64,000 nucleotides of DNA from Colocasia esculenta (GCA_014218235.1 CM024758.1:105313698-105377697), one strand, 5' to 3'. Counted from the first letter of the stretch, positions 32,669 to 44,269 are shown. The notes: generated by a model not told the origin, from the sequence alone. Numbers and translations are program-made.

Positions 32669-33054
32669 AAAGATCTTCATTTAAAGCTGGTATAAAAATT
32701 CTCAGAATTTAAGAAGGTTCTCTCTCTCTCCTTTTGTGTCAAAATCAATTCAAAAGTCTCAGTTTAAGCGTTCCGTCCGATAAGTCATAGTCCTTCAAGG
32801 CGGTCAACCTCGCTTGTCGTTTTCTGACGCCTCACCTTTTGGAGCATTTATATTCTTTAAATCGATGCGTTAACGATTCCTCTTCCTCATTCACTTTTTC
32901 CTCTTTCGTCCCGACGCATGAGCCGATGCCCTAGCGACTCTTGCCTCTACCCTCTGCAAATTTGAAGCTTCCATCTCCTTCCCGCGAAATCGTTTGAGGG
33001 TTTCTTCTCATCACCCTTCTCTTCAACCCTTCAAACCTTCTCCCACCTGAATCC
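32669..33054 (+). other. Element B pol-ORF3 spacer
   Basis: Only about 390 bp, against about 1.9 kb in A and 1.25 kb in C. It has a TCTCTCTCTC tract, CGATGCGTTAACGATTCC and CCGATGCCCTAGCGACTC, which resemble the AACGAY/CGACT motifs of its LTR. The ACTGAGTAAC segment of A and C is absent. Confidence 0.55.
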
Positions 33055-33816
33055 ATGGCCGCACCAGCTATTGCCGGAAGTGTGGGTGGCTACAGCGCCG
33101 AATACCTCACCCCAGCGCAGGAGGAGCGTTTCACCTTTGTGAAGACAAAGCTCTGTGGTCACAAGGAAGTAGATGTTTCAGATCTGCAGAAGAATGGAAT
33201 GAGCAGCATCATTGAGAAGATCGACCAGATGAAGTGGAAAGGGCTTACCACTTGCTCAGAGGTAAGTTATCCGGACCTGGTAAAGGCGTTCTTTGTATGC
33301 TTAAGAACAGAAGAAGATGGGGCCCTCGTTTCTTCAGTCAAGGGCACCCTAATCAGAATCGACCAGGAATTGCTTAGGATGCTATTTGGAGTAAGCATAT
33401 CGGGCTTCAGTGGAATTCATTCAGTAGAAACCCAAGAAAAGGGTTTGGGGATTGTTGGGCCAGGGTTCAAGATGAGGGATGGCAAGCTAGATATCAATCA
33501 GTTAAGTGCCTTCAACCGCCTCCTTCACTTTATTGTTTGTCAGATTTTGGTTCCCCGAAGTGCAACCTTCTCCTCTTGCACTAAGGCTGACTCCGATCTG
33601 ATGTACTGGGCCATTAAAAATGAGGAAATCAATATGGCCGCAGTGATGATGGAGAGAATGAAATTTGCCAGGGAGCAGATTTGGGACACTAAAAGCAAGT
33701 TGAATGTGTCCCTGCCCTATGCCCATTTACTCACCAGAATCTTCAGACACTTCGGTGTAGATGTCTCAGGGGCAGTTGTGGAGAAGATGGGCCAAGCTAT
33801 CAGGTCCAGAAATTAA
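33055..33816 (+). pseudogene. Element B ORF3, N-terminal part
   Basis: Starts MAAPAIAGSVGGYSAEYL. It shows the same fold-level pattern as ORF3 of A and C (SYPDLVKAFFVCLRTEEDGALVSSVKGTLIRID, FNRLLHFIVCQILVPR, LPYAHLLTRIFRHFGVDVS), the plant transposon-protein type. It stops at 33,814 with evidence of a frame change, since KKSGF- and VWFKA-like sequence continues in another frame. Role unknown; no membrane segment. Confidence 0.7.
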
Positions 33817-33913
33817 AGAAGAGCGGTTTTTCAGTAGTCAATGGGGTCTGGTTCAAGGCCTCAGTTGCAGAAGGTGAAGGTCTCATGGTGAGCCTTCAGT
33901 TGCTCAAGCCCAG

Positions 33914-35212
33914 TTGGAGGCAGATTCTGTGATGCCCGAATTGCCACTGGAATCAGGTTCTGTTCCAGTCTTTGTAGAAACAGAGCAGGAAGGGCCATCT
34001 ATGGCCAGAAATCAATCAGAGGAAGACAGGCCAGCTGCAGCAGATCCAGTTGTGCCACCTGCTGAAAGAAGAATTGAGGACATTCTTCCAGAAGACATCT
34101 TGCCTGTTATGGAGCAGTCTGTGGCATCAGGCCACATCTTTGAAGAAGGTCCAGTGGAAGAAGAGCAGCAAATTCCTCAGGATAATTCGATGGAAATGGA
34201 TGCTCCCTGTCAGGGGGAGACTGGTGCCGTTGCAGAAGATGCTCCACTTGAGGGGGAGCAATCCCAAGAGACACCAGATGTTGCACCTCCAGCCACCAGA
34301 GATCAGGAGGAAGACCAGAGAGAGTCTGAAAATTTGGATGCCAGAGAAGGGGAGACAGCTAGTTCATCAAGTTCTGATGAGGACAATAATCCACCTCCTC
34401 CAGCTACAAAGGGCAAAGAGAAAGATATAGCTCCTGAAGTACCCCTTTTAGCTGATGCACCATTTGAAAGACAGGTCAAGCAAAAGATTGTCATCAATTT
34501 AAAACCTGTGATTGAGAGGTTGGATGCTCAGGGTGAGCTGCTTTGCTCACTTCAGTCTGATGTGAACTCCATCTTTCTAAGCCAAGCTTCAGCCCGCAAG
34601 GAATTGGTTCAGATTCGCTCTGCCATGACATGGTTCCATCAGGAAATGGGGACCATGAAGAATATGCTATCTGACATCCTTCAGGCTGTTGGAACTCAAG
34701 CTCCTGCTCCTCCAGCAGCTCAGGAGCCTCACTCAAGTGTACCTGAGCCCTCCGGGCAGTCAGCAGCTGCAGCAGCAGAAGTCCCAGCAGAAGGGCCAGC
34801 TAATGAGTCAGGGCCATCAGGGCCAGCTGAAGAGTCAGGGCCAGCTGAAGATTCAGGGCCATCAGGGCCAGTTGTGATGGAGTCAGGGCCACCAGGGCCG
34901 GCAGTGTTGGACACCTCGTCTTCCTTGCCTGAAGAAGTGGTATTAGATCCTCCACCCATTGCTCCCACTTCTACCAACACTCCCATTCCTCCTTCTCCAC
35001 CCACTAACACCACAGCTCCACCTGCTCCACCTCCCTTCAAAAAGCCCAGATCCAGGCCCATTTCCTCTCCCACACCTTTTCCTCCTCATCCTATCACATC
35101 CTCTCCTGTTTCTTCTACTTCTCATCCTTTTCTGTTCAAGAATTTGAGGCCCCTCCAGCATCCTCAGCTGGAGCCTCATCCTCTTCTGGTACATCTTCAT
35201 TTCCAGAAGTAG
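33914..35212 (+). pseudogene. Element B ORF3, acidic and Pro/Ser-rich middle part
   Basis: 432 codons. Very acidic, with repeated EEDRPA- and EDILPE-type patches to about 34,440. A segment that may form a coiled coil follows (QKIVINLKPVIERLDAQGE to SDILQAV, 34,475-34,690), then SGPSGPAEESGPAEDSGP repeats and a Pro/Thr/Ser-rich tail. The composition suggests a disordered linker between the N- and C-terminal domains. The sequence then shifts frame into the next part. Confidence 0.65.
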
Positions 35213-35224
35213 GATCTCTCAATT

Positions 35225-36659
35225 CTGATGCTTTCTCAACCCCCCTGCTCCTCCCTCCTTTATCACTATTATTCCTAAGAATGTCCAAATCGACTCTCCC
35301 TTTCTTGATAAAATTAAGGATGAGTTTGAAGAGGTTATCCTTAGGTCTGTGCTAAAGGTAGGCGACCACCTTTCCAAGACAGACTCTTCCAGTACTGTCT
35401 CCAAGAAACGGAAGCTTTCTTCCTCCACCTCTCCTCTTTACCCTCCCTTGTGGTTTTCTCTTACAGTCACCCACAAGCATACCTCTCTGTACAAAGAATA
35501 TCTTCAAAAGGTTGTCTTTGCCACTCTTCACAATCTTCCTTTTCTTAACCTCTCTGACCACTTAGATGTCATTCTTCCCTATACTCCTTTGTCTAAAGCC
35601 GACAAATCCAAAATCTTCTCCTCAGCCCACTCCAAAACTGAGGAGCAATGGGCTAAATCTCATAAAGATCTGTACAATCGCTTCCTTCAGGCTAAGGCAG
35701 CCAGGTTTCCTCCCAGGGATCACTCCTTGACCCTTTCTGAGTGGTTCCAGTTTCACCACCAGAACACCTGGGCTCCTGTCATTCAGAAGCTCATCAAGCT
35801 GGTCAGGCATTTCCAAACTTTCAACAACTACAGGTATCTCAACAATTTACCTGAAGTTCAGCTCAGCCAGTTCAAGAGAGCCATCAAGGTCCTAACCCAC
35901 TCTGAGCAGTCTGAGGAAATCAGAGTAGATTTTGCAACTCTTCATTTACCTGAAGAGATTTTCCTGCCTCAGATTCATTTCTTGATCATGGAATCTTCGG
36001 TTGGCTCAATCATTTTTGAGCGTTTTGCAAGAGTTATGGGCAGAATCAAGATTCAGAAAGGCCTTCAAGTTGGTTTTCCTAGATTTCTTTTCCGGGAATA
36101 CCATAGAGGGTTTGTCAAATCTGATGTCCTTGCCCCTCTCCTCTCAGAATGTGAAAGGCTGAATGCCTCCGATTGGTCCAAGCTTTACTCTCTATCTGCT
36201 CAGCAGCTAGCACATCTGAATGCTGCTCAAGCCAGGGAAGGGAAAGCTCCTGTCTCTCCTGCAACCTTCTTGGATATGAATTCAATCCAGCTGGTCCTTG
36301 ATCCCTACAAAGTTTGGGCTGAAAGATACAAAGTGTTTTTAGCTCTTCGCCAGGAACTCAAGGACAAACAGATTTTCTACCCTGTCACCATGGATCAGTT
36401 TCTTGCCTGTGCAAGTTTTGGTAAAACACTCATCATCTGCTCCTCCATGGATCCAGATGAGTATGACCTGTTTCTTACCAAGCAGCGCAGCCTCTATCTA
36501 TCCAAGATGGCTCCAATCATGGGACCATCCTTCTCCATTGAGAGTGGTGCCTTTAGGCAATTCTTCAAGCGTCAGGAAGAGCAGGCCTGGGAAGCTATTT
36601 CTCATTATGCCTCCCTTCTCTCTCCTGCTTATTATTTGCCTGTACCTCCTCAATCTTAA
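35225..36659 (+). CDS. Element B ORF3, C-terminal domain of unknown function
   Basis: About 435 codons open (frame open from roughly 35,225; first ATG 35,349). I do not recognise a family. Features: a basic KKRKLSSS motif that could be a nuclear localisation signal, HTSLYKEYLQKVVFATLHNL, DRSL-like repeats absent, LSEWFQFHHQNTWAPVIQKLIKLV, WAERYKVFLALRQELKDKQIF, and QRSLYLSKMAPIMGPSF. Mostly helical-looking, with no transmembrane stretch. A and C ORF3 have nothing of this size after their coiled-coil tail, so it seems specific to the B family. It ends 74 bp before the first polypurine tract. Confidence 0.6.
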
Positions 36660-36732
36660 TGAATGAATTGTGCTCCTTCTCCTCATTGTCTCTTATTCTT
36701 TGTCTCTTTCCTTTTGCTTTTTGCTTAATGAC

Positions 36733-36866
36733 AAAAAGGGGGAGAATGTTTACCTACTTGTGTCTGACACATTCCTGAATCATGACTCAAGTACTTTAAT
36801 TCCTGTTTAATATTCAGTACTACTTAAATATTGATCATAGTTTTGTCATCACCAAAAGGGGGAGAT
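36733..36866 (+). promoter_or_regulatory. Duplicated polypurine tracts of element B
   Basis: AAAAAGGGGGAGA at 36,733-36,745 and AAAAGGGGGAGAT at 36,854-36,866, the latter touching the 3' LTR. Confidence 0.87.
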
Positions 36867-39025
36867 TGATGAACAGTCCATCCCCATGTACTTTTAATTA
36901 ATTACTTGCCTATTTTGGTGATAAACAAAACACTGTCAAAAGTTTTTCTAACCTTGTTTATCTAGCCATAAGCACAGGAATTACCCAAAGAAAGTCAAGC
37001 ATTTGTGGTAAGTCTTCCATACATCTTTTTTCAGAAGAGCCATAATAATTCCTTCATTAACTATAACGATTTCCTCACTAGAACAACGATTTACTTGAAA
37101 GATTGAATAACCTTGCTGTGTCAAACAAGTCGATATTATAACGACTCTGTAAGTTATCGTAACGACTTCTTCAGAAGTTAAACGACTTGCTCATTATAAC
37201 GACTCTGTAAGTTATCGTAACGACTTCTTCAGAAGTTATAACGACTTGCTCATTATAACGACTCTGTAAGTTATCGTAACGACTTCTTCAGAAGTTATAA
37301 CGACTTGCTCATTATAACGACTCTGTAAGTTATCGTAACGACTTCTTTAGAGAGTTATAACGACTTGCTCGTCATAACGATTCTGTAAGTTATCGTAACG
37401 ATTTCTTTAGAGTTATAACGACTTGCTCGTCATAACGATTCTGTAAGTCATCGTAACGATTTCTTTAGAAGTTATAACGACTTGCTCGTCATAACGATTC
37501 TGTAAGTCATCGTAACGATTTCTTTAGAAGTTTTAACGACTTGCTCGTCATAACGATTCTGTAAGTCATCGTAACGATTTCTTTAGAAAGTTTTAACGAC
37601 TTGCTGTCATAACGATTTTGTAAGTCATCGTAACGATTTCTTTAGAAGTTTTAACGACTTGCTAGTCATAACGATTTTGTAAGTCATCGTAACGATTTCT
37701 TTAGAAGTTTTAACGACTGCTCATAACGATTTCTTTTATCATCTGTTATAGAACGACTTGGTTGTGGTAACGATTTCATAAGTTATCATAACGACTTCTT
37801 ATCAGTCTACAGCAACTTGATCATAACGATTCTATCAGATTTTCATAACGACTGCATAAGTCATGTTTCCATTAATTAAATGTTTTTCCTTGATTTAAGC
37901 TACGTTGAATAGTCAAAGTCGCATCACGTCTGTTTGACTGCCATGCATTTAATAAAGACTGAACGTATCTCTGCATGGACACAGAACATATCTTCCATTC
38001 TCGTGTATTCTCTGCATGCATCTTTTAGAACGATAAAGTGTTACTACTATATTTGTGTCTATCTGCTCTGACGTTGATTGACATCTGGAGATAGTATAGC
38101 TGTCTACCATTAAAGCTCAACCTTGCAGAACCTTAAGGATGTAATATCCTACAACACTGGACACAGAAAGAACTACAAGCAAACTCAGAAGATCTTATCA
38201 CTTTGCGTGTTCCAAAGAACAAAAGACTGCTGACAGGAAGCTTCCACAAATCCTTCAGTCTAACGTACACCAAAGCTGTGAGACAACGGTCATCTCCTTG
38301 TCCTTATTCAAATTGGAGATACAAATACAAGATGAAGCTCTGAAGACAACATAGAGAGAATTTCATTTTCAGATTCAAGGGCGGCTAGAACTCTGCAGCT
38401 TTCAAGTCTTCGAAAGTTCTCTAGAGCCAAAATTCACTCTTTTCGATCTTGGCTCTTAGCTCTCTGTGCTGTGTGAAGAAAACCAAAGGAAGAGCTAGTT
38501 TAGTTCTGAGAGAGTGCACTCTGTGTAGATCTTCGACTCTCAGTGCTTGTAGCTTCAGATTGAGTTTTTGTAAAAGCTTGATCTAGGGGCTAGTCATTTT
38601 CTTTCAAGAATTTCCTGTGTTATTCCCTTCGTGTGTGAAGGAAGACCTGGTGGTTTCCAGGGTGGTGTTTTGCCCTTCAGGAGTGAAGGAAGACCTGGTG
38701 GTACCAGGGTGTTGTGTTCCCTTCAGGGGTGAAGGAAGACCAGCTGAGCTGGGTGGTTGTTGTTTGTCCATAGGGGGACTGTACCCTAGTTAGTGAAATC
38801 CTGAGGTTGCTCAGGGACTGGACGTAGGACTCCTAAGGAGAGGAGATCCGAACCAGGATAAATCTCTGTGTTGTGTGATTGTCTTCTTTGTGTGATTGTT
38901 GTTTTTACTAACCATTACTAATCCCTTTCAAGAACTCTTTATGTTTGTTTTGAGTTCAGTTTTTATAGCTAGGATTATTTAAAAGACCCATTCACCCCCC
39001 CTCTGGGTTAGCCAACCGGGCAACA
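36867..39025 (+). repeat. Element B 3' LTR
   Basis: 2,159 bp, partner of 25,584-27,763, with the same ends TGATGAAC and GGGCAACA. The tandem array is at about 37,133-37,730, and the hairpin train near 38,633-38,757 matches the 5' LTR. It is followed by GATTA and then the N gap. Confidence 0.95.
37133..37730 (+). repeat. 59-bp tandem array in 3' LTR B
   Basis: About ten units with the same AACGAY spacing as the 5' array. Individual units differ from the 5' array in length (57-60 bp) and in the block boundary between CTTCAGAAG and TTTAGAAG types, so the two arrays have changed since insertion. Confidence 0.88.
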
Positions 39026-39030
39026 GATTA

Positions 39031-39130
39031 NNNNNNNNNNNNNNNNNNNNNNNNNNNNNNNNNNNNNNNNNNNNNNNNNNNNNNNNNNNNNNNNNNNNNN
39101 NNNNNNNNNNNNNNNNNNNNNNNNNNNNNN
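39031..39130. other. Assembly gap (100 N)
   Basis: Exactly 100 N, the conventional size for an unknown gap. It starts directly after the GATTA target duplication. Nothing after it matches the expected continuation of F2, G, F1 or D. Confidence 0.98.
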
Positions 39131-40920
39131 CGGTGTCTCCCCGATACGGAACACAAGGTCAGCGACGGAAGCAGTCTCTACATCCACTCCTCTTCCCACT
39201 CCTCCTTCATCCTGCCACCCTTCATTCGCACGCCCACTCCGAAAATCTACTACCCTCCTTCCTGCGTATCCTAACCGCCCTATATACTGTCTAGCCAACC
39301 TGCCAACCCACTCATCCGCCAATCTCCGCCGCCACGACACCTCCACCCACCAACGCACAAGCCCCATTCCTGCGCAACCTTCCACCATACCACCAGTCAA
39401 ATCACCCATCCCCCACACTGCAACCACAAACGTCAGCCAACCTGTCTTTCGCCTGCACACCATCAACCATACCCTTTATCAACCCTAACCATCGAGCCCC
39501 TTTCTTCGTACTCCCACCCCCACCTCCCGATGCGGCGACCATCCAATTGCCACATCAAAGTTCTCTGACCAACCTTCTACCTCATCTTCACCTCCTATTC
39601 CGTCGGCTTCGACAACAATATCGGGGGGATAACTCCGAGGTGGTGACAATGGTGCTCCGGAGTGGCGCATGTTCAACAGGGTGTTCCCCTAGCAGTAAAA
39701 ACATACATTGGCACCCTAGGAAGAAGAAGAAGCTCAGCCAGAGAAGTCCGTCCCAGGGACACAATACGACCTGCTGAAGCATTTGGACAAGACTCCGGCC
39801 AGAATCTCCATTCTGGAATTGATTAAGAGATCAGTGGTCCACCAAGAGGCCCTCATGCAATACCTGCAGAAAGTAATGGTCAACGAGGACCTTCCGGTAA
39901 ATCAAATCAGCGCAGTATTGACACCCACAAGCTCGCACCCGGCCATCATGTTTCATGAAGAAGAGTTAGCGCCGGTTGAGTCTCAGCGATATGCCATATG
40001 CTTACAGTTAACATCAATGGGATCAGAGTGTCCCGGTGTTTGATCGACTCTGGGGCATCAATCAATGTGTGTCTTCTGACACGCGGAACTCTGTGGGGTA
40101 ACAATACAGTCGATCCGACCTTCTGCTATCACCGTCACGGCCTACGACAACACTAGTAGGTCGCTAAGGGGGTCGTTACACTGAAAATCGGACTGGGTCC
40201 ATCCGTCACTGAAATAGACTTCCACATTATGGATTTGGATCCAAGCTACCGCATGATTCTGGGCAGGCCATTCATCCAGGCCTCGGCACAGTTATATCTA
40301 CAGTCCACCAATGCCTCAAGTTTTCGTAAAGGGGAGATCGTCAGGTGGCCAGTAAAACCTGTAGTGTGGAAGTGGACGCTATGATAGATAACTCAGTACC
40401 TTCCATTTGGCCAGTAATCAGCCGCTGATGTCAGTACTCGGAACACCAATCATGTATCCGGGCCCTAGTGGTCCGTCTGTTAAGGCTGCTAGAAGAAGCA
40501 AGATTATCACCAAAAAAGGCTGCATATCATGAAGCAGATGGGGTACCAGCTAGGAAAAGGATTAGGGGCACAACTGCAAGGAAGAACTGAAGCTGTGAAG
40601 GATTGTAAGATGAGACCCAGGGCAGGGCTGGGTTACAAGCCAGGCAAGGACATTACAGCAACCGGGAGAGCCTCTCAGTGGACATTGTACGAACATTTCA
40701 AGAGAGGGCCGTTGCAGCCAGGAGCGAACAAACATCCGCTGTTACTTCTGAACCTATTCATCGTTCACCCCTGGCCGTATATCAAGCTGCAGGCAGCGAC
40801 ATGTCGTCCAAGCACACAAAGAAAGGGGAGCTAGAGCTAGAATGGAGCCGTTGGTTTGACATGAGTGATGTCGCGGCATCCTTAGACCAACTCTTTGCCC
40901 TGGAAGAAACTGAGCAGTAG
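39131..40920 (+). pseudogene. Element E gag-protease with G-patch
   Basis: A Pro/Ser/Thr-rich linker to about 39,740, then GTQYDLLKHLDKTPARISILEL (homologous to D), VMVNEDLPVNQ and EEELAPVESQRY. A frame change near 40,020 leads to the protease site IDSGASINVC near 40,043, with the normal DSG that D lacks. ILGRPFIQA follows near 40,258, then the G-patch MGYQLGKGLGAQLQGRTEAV near 40,535-40,595 with a Gly-rich continuation RAGLGYKPGKD. The end is ELEWSRWFDMSDVAASLDQL and stops at 40,918. Several frame changes; not functional as read. Confidence 0.82.
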
Positions 40921-42690
40921 GCAGAAGCAGATCAAGGCACGCTAATCGAAGAAGCTACCCCGACGACCACAAGGCTCAGGGCGGGCCCCTCCTCTTCTGG
41001 CATCGCGCCCATTCTAGATCCCTCTCTGGGCATCGTGCCCATTCTAATTCCATCTGGGCAAACCGCCCATTCCAATTCCAACTCCGATCAATGTGCCATT
41101 TCAACTCCGGGCATTGCGCCTGTTTCAATTCCTATTCGGGTATCATGCCCACACCAACTTCTGTTCGGGCGTCACGCCCACTTTAGCTATTGTTCAGGGC
41201 ATTGCGCCGCTCTCTCACTCTCTCCGACAACGCGGTCCGCATCCTCTCCGGGCATCGCACCTACGTCTCCCTCTTCCTCCTCGGGCAATGCACCCTCCTT
41301 CTTCCTTTCCCAAGCATTGCACCTTCCTCCTGTGGGCCATACGTGGTCTCTTTTCCTTTCCTCAAACATTCATCGGGCACCAAGACCCTACTTGGTAGTC
41401 TCCCTGCAACTTCTGAGAGGGCATCCGCTCCTCACCCTCCTCTCTAATTCATCTCCTATTGAGCTCGCGCTTTCCTCCCAATTCTCCCGTGGCAGTCTTG
41501 TCTCGGCCCCCTCTCCCTCACGGTGATCCCTCTTCTCGAGCTCTGAACTTTCCAGTCTGGCGGTCTTGCTTCCCGCTCCCTCCGGACAGACTGCCTGACA
41601 TCCCTCTTGCTCCAAGCAATGCGTCCTCCCCCTTCTCTTGGGCACTATGCCCACCATAGTCCCTCCAACACACTCTCTTGCCTTGCCCCTCCTCCAAGCA
41701 GCACACTCCCTTCTTCTTCCTCCTCGGGAAATGCACCCACCTCCCTCTTGTCTCCGAGCATTGCACCTCTCAACCAGGCACCCGCTTCCTGCCCTCACTC
41801 TGGTTTCTCCTCTCCGGAACCGTTTGGCGGCCTCATCTCTTCTGTCTCACGATGGCCGATCCCACCATCTCATTCGAGGAACTTCTTTCCTCGCTCCCGA
41901 GTGTGCTCCAGCCGACGGGCACTCCTCTTCGGTCTTTGACCGATCTCCTACCCCCCTTCACGCAAGGGGCATTTGTGCTTTCAATAATCCTCTCCCCTTG
42001 CAGGGGAATGTCATGTAAATTCTCCTTCGTCTTCCCCTCGAGGGATCCTTCCTTATGCTTTCCCTAAGTCCCCACGCGGGACCAGGCATTTACTGCTTTC
42101 AATAATCCCCCTATTGCAGAGGAATGTTACTGCTTTTCTCCTTCATATTCCCCCTCGAGGGATCTTCCTTACTGCTTTCCATTTTTCCCCACGGGACTCT
42201 GCTTTTACTACTTTCACTCTTGTAAATCCTTCTCTATCTACCCCAGCGCCAGGAAGTCCTTCTACTGCTCTCAGTAATTCCACCGCGCAGGATTCTGCTT
42301 TTGCTATTCCACCTGCTATAATTCCCCTCCATCTTCCCCCTCGCGGGCTCCTTACTACTTTAAATCCTTTTCCCCTCTCGCGGGATTCATCATTACTACT
42401 TTTCCTTCTCCCTCACTTCCTGTTGTAGATTTCCATAGCCGTAGTTCGAGTCTAGGCAAGGGTGATAGCAAACTAGGGGTAGTATCAGAGAAGAAGTCCA
42501 AGGGTAGGAGGGTTCCGCACTGCTTCTAGCAGATATAGCACGTAGATGCAAGGCGTGCTTAGCAGTTCCAGAGTTTGTAGAGGAGCTTTGCAGTTGCCGG
42601 ATCTAGAATATGAGCAGTCAGTGTGCTTTATTGATGATGGGTTCGGAGTCTATGAGATCATGGATGACGAGACCTAGTTGAGGAAGGTGA
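40921..42690 (+). other. Element E spacer with two families of short palindromes
   Basis: C/T-rich and open in several frames on both strands, but I see no conserved protein. From about 40,998 to 41,770 a GGGCATYRYGCCC-like palindrome recurs about a dozen times (for example 41,028, 41,056, 41,138, 41,167, 41,640). From about 42,030 to 42,380 a second type appears (CCCCTCGAGGGA, CCCCACGCGGGA, CCCTCGCGGG). Read in one frame the first type gives GIAP/GIVP repeats. The stretch 42,430-42,690 begins the pol region (FIDDGFGVYEIMDD). Confidence 0.7.
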
Positions 42691-44225
42691 CGAGGAGTTT
42701 GAGGACGAGGCTGACGCGTTCACAAGTGGATTGAAGAGATTTGACGAACCGTCAGCTGCCGTAGAGGAAATCACCAAGGAAGTTAATTTGGGAACCGAAG
42801 AAGATCCTAGGACCGTCCTCATAAGCAGTAATTTGTCACCAGCTGAAGAGGAGGCAATTATCGAGGTTCTCAGAGAATATAAGGACACGTTTGCATGGAG
42901 CTATGAGGATATGCCAGGCTTGGACTCCACGCTAGTTGAACATCGTCTTACCCTTAAGCCGGGGTCCATCGCCATTAAGCAGCGGTTGAGGCGTTTTACC
43001 CCAAGATGATTTGAAAATGAAAGATGAGGTCGATAAGCTCCACAAAGCCAGGTCATTAGAGTTGTGCTTTATCCAAATGGGTGGCGAACATCGTCCGGTT
43101 ATGAAGAAGGATGGAAAGGTCAGAATTTGTATCAATTTTCGGGACCTTAACGCGCGTGTCCTAAGGATGATTTCCCGCTGCCTCACCTTGATGTGCTCAT
43201 GACAATACGGATGGGTATGAAACTTTCTCTTTCATGGATGGCTTTTCAGGGTACAACCAGATAAAGTTGGCTGAGGAAGACCAGGAGAAGACCTCGTTCA
43301 CTACGCCTTAGGGAACTTATTGTTATGTGGTCATGCCGTTTGGACTCAAGAATGCTGGAGCCACTTACCAAAGGGCTATGATGGCAATTTTTCATGAGAT
43401 GATCCACATTTTTATCGAGGTGTATGTGGATGACCTGGTGGTGAAATCCAAGACATTGGCTGAGCATCCCGGGGTTCTATCTAAAGTCTTGCAAAGATCA
43501 AGGGAGTATCAATTGAAGATGAACCCCAAGAAGTGTGTATTTGGTGTTTCGTCGGGTAAACTCCTAGGGTTCATCGTGAGCAAGAGGGGTATAGAAATTG
43601 ATCCCAACAAGGCGAAGGCAATAAGAGAAATGCCCCCTCCCAAGAATTTGAAGGAAGTTCGAGGATTGATCGGGAGGTTGCAGTTTATTCGCCGATTCGT
43701 CTCCCAACACTCGCAGAGGTGTAGACCCTTCTACGACCTCACCAAGCTGAGAGTCGAATTCCATTGGGATGAGAAGTGTCATACGGCTTTTGATGGACTT
43801 AAGGATTATTTGGCCAATCCCCTTGTCCTAAGGCCGCCGACTCCAGGCAAGCCTCTTATTCTTTATGTATCTGTCCTGAAAGACTCGGTGGGAGCTATCC
43901 TTGCGCAAGTTGATGAAGAAGGCAAGGAGAGGGCAGCATACTACCTGAGCTTCTCAACCCCTACGAGCAAAGGTACAATACAATGGAAAAAACATGTGCC
44001 GCGCTTGTATGGGTAGTGCAGAAATTGAAGCACTATTTTCTTGCTCATGAAGTTCATCTCATCGCCCGAATGAATCCTATCAAGTTCCTCCTTGAAAAAT
44101 CTGTTCTAACTGATAGGCTAACGCGTTGGCAAAGCTTCTTGTCCCAGTTTGAAATCACCTACATCCAGCAGAAATCCATCAAGGGCTATGCCATAGCAGA
44201 ACATCTCGCTCATCACCCTATTCCC
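42690..44225 (+). pseudogene. Element E reverse transcriptase and RT-linked RNase H
   Basis: Begins with KEVNLGTEEDPRTVLIS and DTFAWSYEDMPGLD, typical of Tat pol. RT motifs: KKDGKVRICINFRDLN, MDGFSGYNQIKLAEED, MPFGLKNAGATYQRAM, catalytic VYVDDLVVKS near 43,418, GFIVSKRGIEIDPNKAKAI. RNase H: PLILYVSVLKDSVGAILAQ, then in another frame TCAALVWVVQKLKHYF and TDRLTRWQSFLSQFEI. Frame changes near 43,005, 43,070, 43,160 and 43,985 and a stop near 43,310 inactivate it. Confidence 0.87.
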
Positions 44226-44269
44226 CAGTTCGATCCAGTCCGTTCAGAGTTTCTAGATGAAGAATTGAT

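Larger units (their letters stand above)
25584..39025 (+). mobile_element. Element B: complete Sirevirus-type Ty1/copia retrotransposon
   Basis: 13.4 kb with two LTRs, target duplication GATTA on both sides (25,579-25,583 and 39,026-39,030), initiator-Met primer site, gag, a second zinc-knuckle ORF, protease, integrase, RT-RNase H, a very long ORF3 region and two polypurine tracts. By eye the LTRs differ at roughly two positions per hundred outside the tandem array. RT-RNase H is intact; gag, protease/integrase and ORF3 have single-base frame changes. Confidence 0.95.

Noticed and set aside
34729..35073. Minus-strand Gly-rich ORF opposite B ORF3
   Set aside because: Shadow of the SGPSGP repeat coding region; no independent features.
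39008..39466. Minus-strand ORF across the gap
   Set aside because: It reads through 100 N and joins an LTR end to unrelated sequence.
41388..41798. Several long overlapping ORFs on both strands in the E spacer
   Set aside because: C/T-rich composition removes stops in many frames; no conserved domain and no match to element D in the same place.
39131..42690. E as the missing right half of D
   Set aside because: Both contain gag-protease and G-patch, so they are two different insertions.
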